Shown here: positions 33,531 through 46,500 of the stretch, piece by piece | Layout: each line of letters begins with the position of its first letter | Position numbering within the stretch: the first letter of the stretch is position 1 | Assembly (NCBI GenBank): GCA_008921705.1 | Contig: VFFE01007738.1 | Span: forward strand, 152,113 to 216,112 | DNA: 64,000 nucleotides | Reading direction: 5' to 3' | From: Burhinus oedicnemus | Lineage: Eukaryota; Chordata; Aves; Charadriiformes; Burhinidae | Notes under the pieces: generated by a model | Database searches by the model: none | The model's input: the letters and a program-made list of their open reading frames with translations, nothing else | What the model was told of the DNA's origin: nothing | Made by a program: the position numbers and the translations under genes

Positions 33531-36500
33531 GCCAAATGATGTATTCAGGTCTCAGAGCCTTTGTATCATGCTATAAGCATTTCTACAGATTGCGAGAGCA
33601 AAGTCTCACCTCTTTTTTTTTGAGAGAGAAACTAAACAGACTACTTAAGGAGACATCCAGCCTTTCTAGATCTCCATGGGTTTGTACCCACTGCTGTATA
33701 TAAGTAGGGGTGTCCCAGATAGACAACAAGTTTTGGACACTCTCCAGTAGACTCTCTCCTTCTGATCTGTCAATTCTGCTTATTTATTTTCTTGCTGTCA
33801 TCGTCTGCCAACTACAAAGCAGAACGAATGCTGGGTTGGATGTGGGGCCCGATTTCCTTTCATCACATTTGTGCTCATACTAATCACATTAAACACCACT
33901 GTTCTATGGGAAAGAGGTGAGGCTTTAACCTGAAAAACAGATAATCTTGCAAATAAGAGACTTCATTATTCCCAGACGAGCCTGCAGAGCCATCCAGATC
34001 ATACATACCATATAGACAGAACAGCACGTGAAGTCACCAATGTGCTGCAGTTCTAGAAATAACAGGAAGATCAAACCCTTAAACCATAGGCTTCAGCAAC
34101 TTCTTTTCTTCTTCTATTTCACTGCAGTCACTATTTCACAAAAGTACTGAAACTTAACAAGTGCCCCCCAAACATGAGTTACTTGTGATGAAGTTACTCG
34201 TGAGACACATCAAACCAGCGTTGGGTCTTGCTACTTCCCTATGCAGAAAACCATCAGGAATCCAAACTTGTCCAGGGGTTCAGCGTTAAAACACAGGGAA
34301 GCTGTCTGCACCCCAGGCACTTAGAATTGACTCCAAACCTCTAAAATAACCTGATGTTTCTCTTCTTTACAAGACAGTCTTAACAAAAGGTGGCAGCGCT
34401 GTATGTATAGGACCAGGCTGTGCACCGCATTTTTCCGTATTGCTGCTCTGCCCTCTCCCGGGACAGCCGGCCTTCTGCTTCGCCAGCCCACCCCAGTGAA
34501 GGCAGGGACAAAGCTAACAGCACAGAAGAAAGGTACTTGCTTTGCTCACAGGGCTGAAACACCCGCAGTGAATCTCTGCACTTTCTTGAATATCAAGTAG
34601 GAGAACAACCTAAACAGCCAGAGAATTTGAGTACGTCTGCTATTTAGTAATTCATTCTAATTAATACATTTGAAGAAAAGTGCCACATTTTTCTAAAAAA
34701 AAAAGTAAATCCACAGTAACACTTCTTTATTTTTTCTGCTATATTATCTGAATATTATCTTTCAAATTTTGAACTTTAAAAAAATAAAAAATAACAAACA
34801 GGAAACTAGTAGATATATATTTATGTGGATCTGTAGACAGATTTTTATTTTTTTTTTTATCCAAAACTGTATGTTGATTATCTCACTTATGGGTTGGTTT
34901 TGACTGACATATATACTTCTTTTTGCTTACTTTTCAAGGGAAAGAGACATTTCTAGGTAATTTCATATTAATCACTGATTGCTGGCCATCATTACACGTA
35001 ACAGTTCAAGGAACTAAAGGTTAGCATTTTAAAATGAGAATGCTTAGAAATACAGTCCGAAATACATTTTAGGAACCTAAAATAATCTACTGTTTCCAAA
35101 GCTGTTGAATGCTTCCATGCCATTTTGGGGAAAAATAACACCAAACAAATTCAGAGTTGTTTGAAAGCCTGAAAAGCAAATAAGCTACTGTAATTTGAAA
35201 TTGTCACTTTACCAGCATTTATGAAAACTTTTAACTGATTGAGAAACAAGGTCAGAAGTTCACATAAGTACAATTTAGTTTTTTAAATGAAAACACTCTT
35301 TTTGTGATAACTGCTTTCTGATGGGCCAGTCAGTCTTTAGATCTGTTCTTTGTACAAGTTAAAAAGCATTCTATTAATAATGCCTGACTGAGTAACTGTC
35401 ACTTTACAGCACCAATATCCATGAGACAAAATGTGTACATCTACTTCAATTACAGGCATACAAGAATAAAAGTTACAAAAATAAAACATTTAAGAGACAA
35501 CATGCTATTCTCATTGACAAGATCTCTATAACAGAATACACACACTCCAGGTGAGGTAGATTTCTTGTCTTTTTGAATTTTGATCTACGTTTTTTGTAAA
35601 GTAGAACCCAAGAACTTAGACAAAAACTAATCAGCGATTCACCAAGGCACAGCATAAGTACACTTCATGAATTGTTCATTTGCCTTTTAGTTAATGCGAT
35701 GACCTGTTGTACTGAGGATAAGTTATTAAGTAATGAAATAGGATGATTGGATTAAGCTAATTACTTGCTTTGAAATGACATTTGTACATAGATTCTTTGG
35801 CCTTGCCAGAATGAATTATGTAATCTAAATGGTGTTTTTTGCATCCCATTTCACAACTTCCAAAGCCATATTTTACCTGATAGATGGGATCACTAAAATT
35901 GTGATTAAAAAAAATAGCTCACATAATAAACTACTACTGTGAAACAGACTCTATATGAGGAATCACATGCTAATCAATCTAGCTTGAAGTGCCTAGGCAG
36001 AGGATATATTAATAAGTACAATTATAATAACAGGTCTGATCAGATTATTCACCAGAAGCAATATTCTATGCAGAGGGATATAGAATCTAGGACTGCAAAG
36101 TTTTATATTGAAAATAGTACTGACAAGAAGGCTGCAGTATGAAGAAGTGTTTTTTACTTCTGTTGAATTTTACTAGTAAAATCAAAGTTCAGAAAGTAAA
36201 AGAAGGCTTTCCTACAGTATATCTGCTGGGGACTCTTTGTGAGCAGGCTAGAAATTCCCACTGGTCATGCTCCCCATCTGCTCTTTTTACTTCGTATGCA
36301 TGAAGTGAGCAGTTAACGGCTCTCTGGGTAGGAGAGCACAAGGCTGGTACCTGTTTCAGATTTAATCCCACAGCAGACACAAGCCAAATGAGAAAATGCT
36401 TCTGTGGTACATCTCTACCTGCATTCTGTGTCCCATTATCTTAATCCACTCTGACAGTTCTGCCACTGTTTCTGACAGGTTTTCTGACAAGAACCACTGA

Positions 36501-39500
36501 ATGGAGAAGACAGGATCCATAATCAATCTATCATCAGCTCAATCATTGCAGCCTCTGGCACAAAAGACAGAGTGGGACTAGGGTCAAGAGAGGCAGAACG
36601 TGTTGAAGGGGTGGAAAGAAGGGGAGGAGAAGAGATAACACACTGCAAAGGAAGAGAAAAGAATAAAAGACATGGAAGGAGCAGAAAAAAGACAAAGGTG
36701 TCTCTGCAATAGTTAAGTACAGCTTAACAGATACCAGCCCTGCCCGATTTCCCAGGCGAGGCTTAGGGGAAGGCGGGTATCAGGGCACTGCTCCATCCAC
36801 TGTCCCTTCAGAGACCTACCTCTCACCTCAGGAGATCTCAGGCTCTCTGCCGGGAGTTGCTCACTCCTGTACGTGTGGTACAGACCTGCAACTTGTCCTA
36901 CAGCTTCACAACGCAAACTTTCTTCTCCGTTCTGTAGCTCGTCAGCCTTCCACAGCAGTTGAGATACCAACTCATGACATGGTTTGTTTTAGCACAGACT
37001 GGAAGGCCGGCGTTTGTGGGAGTAAAACCATGCTACTGAGCTAGAGAGCCCAGTTTCTTAGAAAGACTTTGTCTTTACCCTGGGCCACCTGCAGCTTAAG
37101 GCTAAATTAACAACCTCTGATATTTTCAGTGCTAATATTAGGCATAAAAAATATAATTATCATCCAGTATTTATTCCCATGCACCCATATACTATTCCTT
37201 CTCCAGTGTGGCAGCAGAAAATATAGTGAGATTTTAATGTTTTCACCACCTCCAATTATCTCTGTGTTACACTGATCAAAGTTATTTGAAATTACACTCA
37301 CAAGCAGAATTTATATTTGAAGGCACTTTTCACAAATTTTTCATTGTCCTAGGGTAGAATCTGAGCCTGTATACACTCACAAGGCAGCTAAGGGATACCA
37401 CTTCTTGCCTCAAAATCTTGGGCTCTTTTCCTCTAAAAAAAGAAAGTAATGTCAGTTTTATCTGTTTTAGTTGCTATATTCTTTCCTGAAAGAGAACTCA
37501 GTTCTTGTAAAATAATTTGTTCTTTCCTTTGGTGTTAATCACAAATTGCATGTCAACTCAAACATTTATCTTGTTTTATGCTACATATTTGTCCCTCCAC
37601 TTGCATGTGTTTTGGCTCTGTTATATACACTCTGGAAAGAGTCCTACATGAAAGCTAGTGTTCCGCTTCTCTTGTAAGGTGTTTGGTTATATCCTAGCTA
37701 ATGTCAAAGCAATTTATCAAATTTGTCAGAGGGACTTTCTGCTATATCTAAACAAGAACCAATCTGCAATGAAATTAGGAGGTAGTAGTTTTAAATATAT
37801 AAACACAGTGAAAATGAGTACAAAATAGGATCCTGCAGACCTCAGTTAGAAGCATGAAAAATGCAAAGTTTGACACAGCTAAAACACTGAAAGTGTTTTG
37901 AATGTTAGCTTGTTGGAGTGAAATTCACCTGAAAGGAAAAGGGGTCTCTTTTGTAAATATTATCTTTACAATCTAAGTGAAATCTTGAACTGTGGATAAG
38001 TAGCTCGCATGATTTTTCTTGGTGTTGCTAATTATTTTTTATAACACAGTACCACCTAGAGGCTCTCTTGTTCTCTGTGCTGTTTATGTGAGAACTGGGA
38101 AGCAAAACTTTTGGAGCTTTTTACTATTTGCAAAGATAAGACAGACACAGCATGAGAAAGGAAATGGGTGGGGAGGATGGAGTTCCTTCAGAAAAAAAAA
38201 ACCATCTCAAAGAGACTAGAAGCCAAGTTTCCTCAATCACGGTATTTTGCCAGTACAAAAAAAATAGCCACGCAAATTGGTGCAAAGATGATTTTAGAGC
38301 TAAAATAGATTTGATCTCCAGCCTTTTTTGCTTGTCTCATGTCATGCCCTGCCATATGAAAAAAGTTTGTGCCACTATTTCCTACCTTAGCTACCTCATG
38401 GAGTAGCTGTGGATTTGTTCCTCTGGCAGACTCGTATGCGCCCTCGCTCTCATCCTTGCAAGCATTTTCAACATGGAAATAAAAAGCGTGTTCACTTCTA
38501 TGACATAATTTTACTTTAATTATGTCAGATAAAATTTTCCTTTCTGAACCAGGAAATGAAACCATTAACATCAGCCATACAGAATAGTCATTCTAAAGAT
38601 AAGCATGCCATCTTATTGTCTAAGAGTCTAAAGCTTTTCACAGGCACCAAAAATCACCAGATTAAAAAAAATAAAAATATTTTAATCTTTGCCAGCATAA
38701 TGTTGTATCTGTCATATGTAGCGTACATCATGCTGACTGACCATTTATGCTATTTGTAGCCTGTGAAATCTCCTGGAAGTGACAGAGAAAGGTAAATAGG
38801 AGAAGAGTGATTCTAGTTAGCAGTCACTGCAGGTAACCCAAGAGGATAGGGCCTCAGAAGATTGTTGCCTCCATTAAAGGGAAGTAGGGGCAGTGCTTCT
38901 TGCCTCCTCACTTGCAAGGTTTCCACCCATCACCTTTATCTTCTCTCTCTGTGTAACAAGTAAGAGCATTATTCCTGTTAATAGAGGTACTGAAGTGCTT
39001 TCTTTCAGACAGAAACAGAACCCAATGGAATTAAGCATAATCTTCTTACCTCCTTAACAGGGGACAGACTAAGTAAAACACTGAGTAATCTTTCCTGTGA
39101 TTATATATTTTATTGATGAGTATGTGATGAATATATTAAAGATAATTTTTCTATTTCTAATGTGATATGAAATTGCTCCCATGAATTTCAGATGAGATAT
39201 GTGTCTTTTAAATTGTCTTTTAATAATCAGGGACCAGATTTGTATTTATTGATAAATGCTAATCTGGTAACAGATTGTCAGGAACATAAAATAGAGAAAT
39301 TAGTTACCTTGTTATATTTTCTCAATTTTTTGTTAACTTATTCCATTTCAGCAATCTGTATTTGTCAGGCTCTCTTCAATATGTTCCAGGCAGGAAATCA
39401 TGTGCATATAGCAATTTCCATGGACAGGAGACTGCATAAGTAGGACTGTAAGGCAGACAAATAGAGTTCTTATGATTGCAGATTTCTTCAAGGCTGGGCT

Positions 39501-41369
39501 TTTAAAAACAGCTATTAACTCTCCTCACTTTATGGTCTCACGTGGGATTGACACTGAATTTTTCCTGTTTGAATAGCCCTTATACTACAGCAGAGACACT
39601 TAATATTTTCAGGTATTTCATGTGGTTTTCTGGATCCTCATCCTCTAAACTGCCAAGGCCTCTTAAGGGAAGCTGATTGTTCTCCTTCACTATTGTAGTT
39701 TATAGAGCAGTTTCTGTGATTCAATATTACCTGTTTGAAAATGATGCTGGCATAAGCACGCAAAACTCACTCCACTGTGAGCTGAAAGTCTCATAAATAG
39801 ATGGTATAATCTATTAATATAGAAACAAGAAAGAAACAAGCAATTCTTTGATGTTATTTCATCAGATTTTTAGCTCATAGAAAACAAAATATTTTCTTGG
39901 GGTCTTCACAGAACACTGCACAAAGATAGCGACTGCTCAAAATTGGAATGCCCAATAAATATAGCCTAAAGTAGCTCAATGTGTTCTCAGAGTAACATTT
40001 CTATTAGTTATGCAGGAACATAAATGATGCCAAAACCTGTAGCACAGTCACAGCCAGTGTTAGGATGAATAACTTACTTGGGATAATTTAAAAGAATAAT
40101 CTAGTTATGAGATGTTCTAATGCTCCTCTCTACTTCTTCTTGTGATTTTCTCTGAAGAACTCATCAAATCATATAAACAGCTCAAAAAGTTGCATTTGAG
40201 CCTTGGAAAATCAAAGCACATTCAATGGAGCCAAGTACGCTTATGTGGGCTATCTTATCCATTCTGGCTCCACTGCCACATAACTTACTGTATGTGCTCT
40301 CTCAAATTAAAGGAGATGATACTGTTTTCTAAATTTAGGTAGGTGTTTAACTCAGGCACTCATACACTATTACCAGCTCTTCCTGCCATATACAGTCGAT
40401 GTTAGGGTTGAAATTAAAAGGCCTCTCTAGCTGCACAGTGATATATTTTTGATTACCATGATTATTTACACCAGCATAACTTGTGGAGCTAGCATATAAA
40501 ACCACATCGATATTCTTTGTGAAGAAAAATATACTATCACTGAAGAAAAAATAGATTATACAAATAGTTTCTACTTTTTAAATATTTTTTAAAATATTAG
40601 AAATTTTAACAATATTAAAATGGTTAAGAAAAGTTGTTGCTAAAAACCTTGTCTTTCTCACTAAAAATATTAAAGTCAAGGTTAAGAAATTGGGTGAGAG
40701 AGAGAATTTGTTGTTGCATTTTATTGTTTATTCACATAGATGTGATTTAAAAGATATACCGTGTTTGTTAGGTAGCATGGTATTTTTTTGAGAATGAAAG
40801 CAAAAAGAGGAAATAATATGAAAACAAACACAGAAATTATTCTTACGAGTACTGATTTAAAATACTGAGTTGGTGCATGGGTAATTATAATTAATTGCCA
40901 TAAATATGTTAGCTAATATTATCTCATGATAATCACATCATGAATGTCAGGTAATTTTAAAATTATGCTTAAATGAAGATTGAAAAAAAAAAGAAAAAAA
41001 ATAATTCCAAACATTTCCCCTAAAATTGATGGCTTTTTAGGAATAGCTTATGAACGTCTGTTCGCAGCAGCTCAGTATTTTTAAAAATTATAACTGTATT
41101 TGAGCTCACAGATTCTCCTGATTACCAGAAAATCACATAAAAAGAGTTTGGGTCCAATGGAACTCTCACTACCACCCTCCATCTATTTCAGGGTATTAGC
41201 TAAGGATATTAAATAATCCAGCAACATCCAACATCACATTCTTAAATTTCAGTATTCTGAATATCAAATAAAACCCATTCTTACATAGAGAAGTGAATTC
41301 AAATAATGCCATATGATAAGAAATGCACTAAAAAATTCCACAAGTTTGGCCTTTTAGCATGTTGAGCAG

Positions 41370-41475
41370 CATATATAATATATAGTAATAAAGATATATA
41401 ATGTCTATAAATGGTATATACATACATTATATATATGTGTGTGTATATATGTATATATCATGTACATGTATATAT
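41370..41475. repeat. AT/GT-rich dinucleotide microsatellite region
   Basis: The region is imperfect TA-rich sequence (ATATATAATATATAG and similar) with an ATATATATGTGTGTGTATATATGT core at about 41430-41455. Interruptions indicate an old locus. It is prone to cruciform or slippage structures. Confidence 0.85.
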
Positions 41476-41989
41476 ACTTAAACACATTTTTATTATTTTT
41501 ATAAAAACCTCATATTACAATCAGAAAAAAAATAAGTATCTTGGGAAAAAGCCCTCTTTGAAGACAGCAGATTTAATTGCACATTTTCCTAACCAGATGT
41601 CCAACCAAGAAATTGAAACACTGAAAGAATACCCCTGAAGAGGAGTTTTTTAATTGAGTCTGAAGCATTTTGAGAAGCTGGACCAATGTTTCTGAAATGT
41701 TGTTTGCATATTAATATTGCCCAGACCAGAACAGCTTTTCTTTGCACAGCAGGTCTCCTTCCCCAGATGACTTTATAAAAGCTTTCTGAAGATTTAAGTA
41801 GAACTGTCTGGTATATTCCTGTGGGTACGTCTCGTTTCCAGGTTCTCTCAATCCAGAAAATGTCATTTCTGTGGTGAAGATCTAATGAGCAAATTTATCT
41901 TGGACACAGAAAGACCCGAGAAACCCATTTTCTATTGCCTTCATCAGTTTTTCCTCAGAAAAGCAGCTGAATCAGTTCAGAGGTGTTGA

Positions 41990-42075
41990 CCAAAGGCGCT
42001 CAACTGAGGGCAGGGATCTGAATTTGGGTCTCTCATGTCCTATGCAGGTGCCTGGATAGCAAAACTCCTGGGCAG
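41990..42075 (-). repeat. Ancient tRNA-derived SINE relic
   Basis: On the minus strand the segment reads 'GGCACCTGCATAGGACATGA', then 'GAGACCCAAATTCAGATCCC' and 'TGCCCTC'. This follows the usual order of tRNA-related amniote SINE heads ('GGCACTCACCTGGGATGTGG', then 'GAGACCCAGGTTCAAGTCCC'). 'ATTCAGATCC' occupies the place of the Pol III B box (GTTCRANNCC), with two or more changes, so it is unlikely to be transcribed. The subfamily cannot be assigned by eye. Confidence 0.5.
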
Positions 42076-43366
42076 TGTAAGCTCTTCTTTTGATAAATGC
42101 ATTATACTTTGGATTTAAGAAGCATCCTCAGTGAAAATATTGTTCAAAAAAGTACATTTCTGCAAAAATCTACTGCTTTGACAAAATTATGTTTGTTACA
42201 AAAATCAAAATGACAGTGAAGAAATCCTAAGCAGTTATACTAATTTATTTGTTGTGATAATTATTTGTTATTATAATAAATATATCCTGGAAATACAGGA
42301 AAAAAAATGTCAGTTCTGCAAAATATCACTAGTAAGCCTTCAATAACAGGTCTTTGCTGTTGTACTAAAGCCTCATATAAGGTAAGGAGCATCATGTAAT
42401 GACTAAGAGATCTGTAGTCAGTAAGCAGAGAGGTGGCTTCCTGAGCTTTCCTGGCAGCTAGATGTCTGTGAGACTGTTATGAGATATTCTGGATTGGACT
42501 TGTCAAATAACAGCATATGAAATCTCTTCTTGCTTATTAGATAATTTTGCCATCCTGGATTCTTGGTTCAGAAGGACATATCTTCACAGCTGCAGCTGGC
42601 TACTGAATAAAGCCAGACCAATAGGGGTAATGTCATCACATTTTAGCACACTCCCATAGAATTAAAATTCCTTCTGATTTGAGGAATTTCTGTCACAGCC
42701 TGGAGCGTAGCTCAAGGCATCAGCCATGACACAGTTCCATGAAAGGCAGAGAAAATTTCTAGTCTCCTAACATCCTATGGGTGACCCAAAAAGTACAGAC
42801 CAGTGGAAGGTTTTTGCAGAATTAGTTCCCAAATTGCAGGACCATTAATGCAAATTGAAATAGAATGAGCACTCATATTTTAATGAACATTGTGATCATC
42901 CTGTGGAACCACGTTTACTGCATTATGCATTTAGAAAAGCAAGTTACAATTAATCTTTGCTTGCCAACGTTTTCTCCTAAGGACAGTATTTCATACTGAG
43001 CAATTAATGTAAAATTACTGATATGATATATGTTTATTCCATTATGAGCTCATTACTTTTTGCAGTTATTGTGCTAGTTTCCTTTGTAATTGCAGATTAA
43101 AAAAAAAGTGCTTTTCTGTGTATGTGAGTGCCCACATTCTCATGCTTATATTACTCTTCTATATTCATACAATATGATCACAGATTATCAGTTTTTAAAG
43201 ATGTCTCACAGATAAGTTTCTCTCTGCATGATACTTTTTCCTGTCAAACAAGTTCTATTTGTTTATTTTTAACTCTCCTTTATGTTAGAATAAAATGTTG
43301 GTGGATATTGGTTTGCAGAGATTTTATGAGAAGTAGAAAAGATCATTTAATATTTTCTATTTGCAG

Positions 43367-43535
43367 TGGAGGAAAAGGCTTGAAGAAAAATGACAACATT
43401 CCAGATGCCTTGCCATTGCTGGACTGAAAATCAGTACAGTGTGATGTGTTGTTTTGCTTGCTTTTCTTTGGTTTTGATTTTTGCTTTTTGTATGACCACG
43501 GATCAATTTAAAAATAAACAGTTAAGCTAAAACCT
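43367..43535 (+). other. Possible terminal exon with poly(A) signal
   Basis: A fair acceptor (ATTTTCTATTTGCAG, ending at 43366) precedes 19 whole open codons. The peptide GGKGLKKNDNIPDALPLLD ends at TGA 43425-43427. An AATAAA lies at 43513-43518, about 85 bases after the stop, giving a very short 3' UTR. No clear GU-rich downstream element and no upstream partner exon was found. The peptide is not recognised. AATAAA is frequent in AT-rich DNA, so the arrangement may be accidental. Confidence 0.18.
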
Positions 43536-46500
43536 CATTAACACAGGCAACATTTCTCAGCCTCAGAAGCTAACGTTTAAATTAGTAAAAATTGGACTTG
43601 CGACAGTCTGCAGTACAGTCACATATTCTCTCCTTCTGCGCTCAGTTTATTGTCATCTTCAAGTATATCTGTAGGGGGCAATACATAGTAAGAAATGCCT
43701 AATATCTCATTTTCTTCAAATACCATCAGAAAAGCTGCAAGGAAAAGATTGATTTTACCAAGTCAACTAGAAGTCCAGTATGTGAATTATAGCCCTTTAT
43801 TGTGGATCTTTATGTATGTAAGCTGAGAGCCTATCTGCTATTAATCTAAAAAACTGACTAAATGATTGTGCTGATTTTTCAAGCTATTCGCATTTCCCTA
43901 TGTGAGTGTTCTCCTTTTGTACTTTTAGGAAGCTGCAGTATTTTCTGCATTGCCTAACACAATGATGTGCGGCATGCACACAAAAATTAACAAAGCGCAA
44001 AATAAAGGAAGGCTACGGGCACACTAGAGGGAGCAGATAAGGAGGAAAAAAAAGTTGTCACTTATTTCACTGGCAGAAAATTCTACATAAAGCAAGCACA
44101 CTGCTTTCAAAAGAAACAGGCCCTAAGATTAAGAAGCTGATGTATAACTGTTGCTTATACTACGTATTATATGAGGACTGGCTCACAAGAGTGTGCATCT
44201 CAGAAAAAGAAGTCATGTGAATAAGACAAAACGGATGATGAAGAGGAAATTGCTTGAAATAGGATGTCAAAAAAATGCTTGCACTTCACCTTGGCTTTGT
44301 CAGTGCTGGTGAAACTAAGAGAATTCGGTGAAGGGAGCTTAAATGAAGTAGTAGCAGCAGACATCATGTTGAATAAGAACAGAATGGAAACATTCAGGAA
44401 GGGCAGAGGAGGGAAAGCTTCAGTCTCCCTCCAAAGATTTTGTTCAAGATTCTGCTCTTCAAATATAACATCAGAGACCTTCAGAAACTTAATACCTGTG
44501 TTCTTAATACAGGTGTTCTGACAGATAACTATCATCTTAATCATTAACATATTTAGACCAGAAACAAAGATGAAACCTTCATGTAGGTTTCATATACCTG
44601 AGAGAGTTCAATGCTACTGCCTCACTCATCAGATCTGTAAACTATCTTTGATAAGGCTTTGAAGCAGGCAGAGCTTTGCAGTGGATCTGCCTAGACCTTC
44701 TTCTGTAAGTCTAGTCAGAGAAACTCCCCAGAGGCCAAAAGGCTTTTGCATTAAAAAGAAGCCACAGTTTTTATTCAAATATAAACCTAAATAATTAACT
44801 TTTTAAATGGACAACAGATGATTACTGGGGAAGACAGAATAGAAATAAAAAAAGAGTTATATCAAACCCTTCTCCTGCCCACACAGCTGTGCAATGCAGA
44901 TGCTTCAGCCAGCCAAGTGACTGCAGCTCCGAGCTGCAGCAAACTGGCTAGTCCCTTTGGCCATTCCTTCCACTCCTTCCTGACCTGCTCCCTCCTCCTC
45001 CCTCCAGTCTTTGCTGGGGTGCCTTGCCCCGCATTACCTACATGCCAGCATTATTTTCCTAAGCACAGAACTCCCTAAATAGCTCCTTCACTCCTTGCCT
45101 GTTTTTCCCCTTGATCAGCAAGATTGCCAGCAACCTTTCTTTAATTAGCAACAGCAATATCGAGGCATTTTGTATTGGAATAGCATTTGACACAATTTAA
45201 AACAGACTTCCTGCCAAAAAGCTATGCTACCGCATTCTTAACTTTGCTCTTCTGTATGACCTGAACAGAACACCATAAAGTGAATCTTCCTCGATCTTTC
45301 TCTAAGTCTCACTGCACATAGCCAAGAGGATTTTTTCTTTAATGCTTGTGCATGGCATGAAACATGAATATTAATAGGTGAGAAGAGGAAATGAAATTCA
45401 GATGCAAGACTTTTCTTATTGGTTTTGATTGTTCCAAGTGCAAATACAAAATGCAAATATGAAGCTACTCTAAACAATAACCAATAAATGATAAAAGTTT
45501 ATTACTAGATCATAGTAGCAAAAGAGATATCAACTGCATACATGAATTGAAACATCAGAAGTGACTTCAATTCCCATTCAAGCGCAATGATGTCCCCTAG
45601 CATAGAAAAAAAAAAGTAGCTAAATTTACAGATTGAAGTAGTTGTGCATTGGTGTCAAGAATATATTTAGAATGCAGTATTCCTTAGAGGCTACTTTTTG
45701 TGTCATACAGTATCAGATTCCAGTGCGTTAGATGGGAAACAGTAATTCTCTCTAGGGTTTCTGAGGCCAGGATTCTACTCAGTGGTTTATTAACATAATT
45801 TGTTGACCTTCCCTAAATTTAGTATTTAGTAGCTGTTCTACCGAAGATTCTTTGTCTCCAACTACAACTCTGCATATAGGTTGACTCCATGTCCTTTTTA
45901 AATCATCTTCCAGTTTGAATGAAATGCAATCACTAAATTCTGCGTACACAAACAATATCACTTCAAGTTACCAGAAGGCAAATATATTCAGTGCTCTGTA
46001 TTGGTAATTCCTTGAAATAAAAGAAAGACATTCAGTAAATGCTGAACTTCCTTAAAAATCTGTTCTGATATGTTTTGAGTTACTACTCAAATATGTTTTG
46101 AATAAATACATTATTACTCTAATAAGTTTTGAGTTACTACTCTCCAATTATCATGCGGGTGCTTTTTGAATAATCTGATGTCTTTAGACAATATAATTGC
46201 ACTTTGCAACAGAGAAAACATGTAATTATTTAAAGGAAGACTACATATATTTAAAGGATAAGACTGGACACTGGGACATTTTGATTCATTTCTTGATTTG
46301 CTGCAGACCTCCTCTTTAGCTTTGTTGACCTTGCCTTTCCACCGTATGATAAATCTGTGACCTGTATAGGTGTTTGGAGAAAATAACTCATTGATAGCTG
46401 TACTTGGATACTTCAGCAGTAAGGCCCACACAAGCACTAGTAGGTATATACTTGAACAACAGGCTGGCTATATAAAGACACAACACATTTATAACATTCT

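Larger units (their letters stand above)
31276..41369. other. AT-rich single-copy DNA, no gene recognised
   Basis: The longest open frame is 125 codons (32107-32484, +), rich in Phe, Asn and Lys as expected from AT-rich chance translation. The patch at 36713-36990 is more GC-rich and has an open minus-strand frame of about 85 codons, but its flanking splice signals give stops in every frame. A purine-rich stretch lies at 36596-36700. AT-rich homeodomain-type clusters lie at about 35640-35890 and 40860-40970. A-rich runs are at 34783-34793 and 40983-41001. Confidence 0.55.

Noticed and set aside
36713..36990. GC-rich patch with an 85-codon minus-strand frame and a GAG|GTGAGA donor
   Set aside because: With the only plausible acceptor (about 37008) all three frames contain stops, and the frame has no natural start. 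A tRNA A-box-like TAGCTCAGTAGC nearby lacks a B box.
44022..44040. CTCF-like core ACACTAGAGGGAG
   Set aside because: It lacks the conserved C after the G run and flanking positions do not fit well. It is too weak to list as a site.
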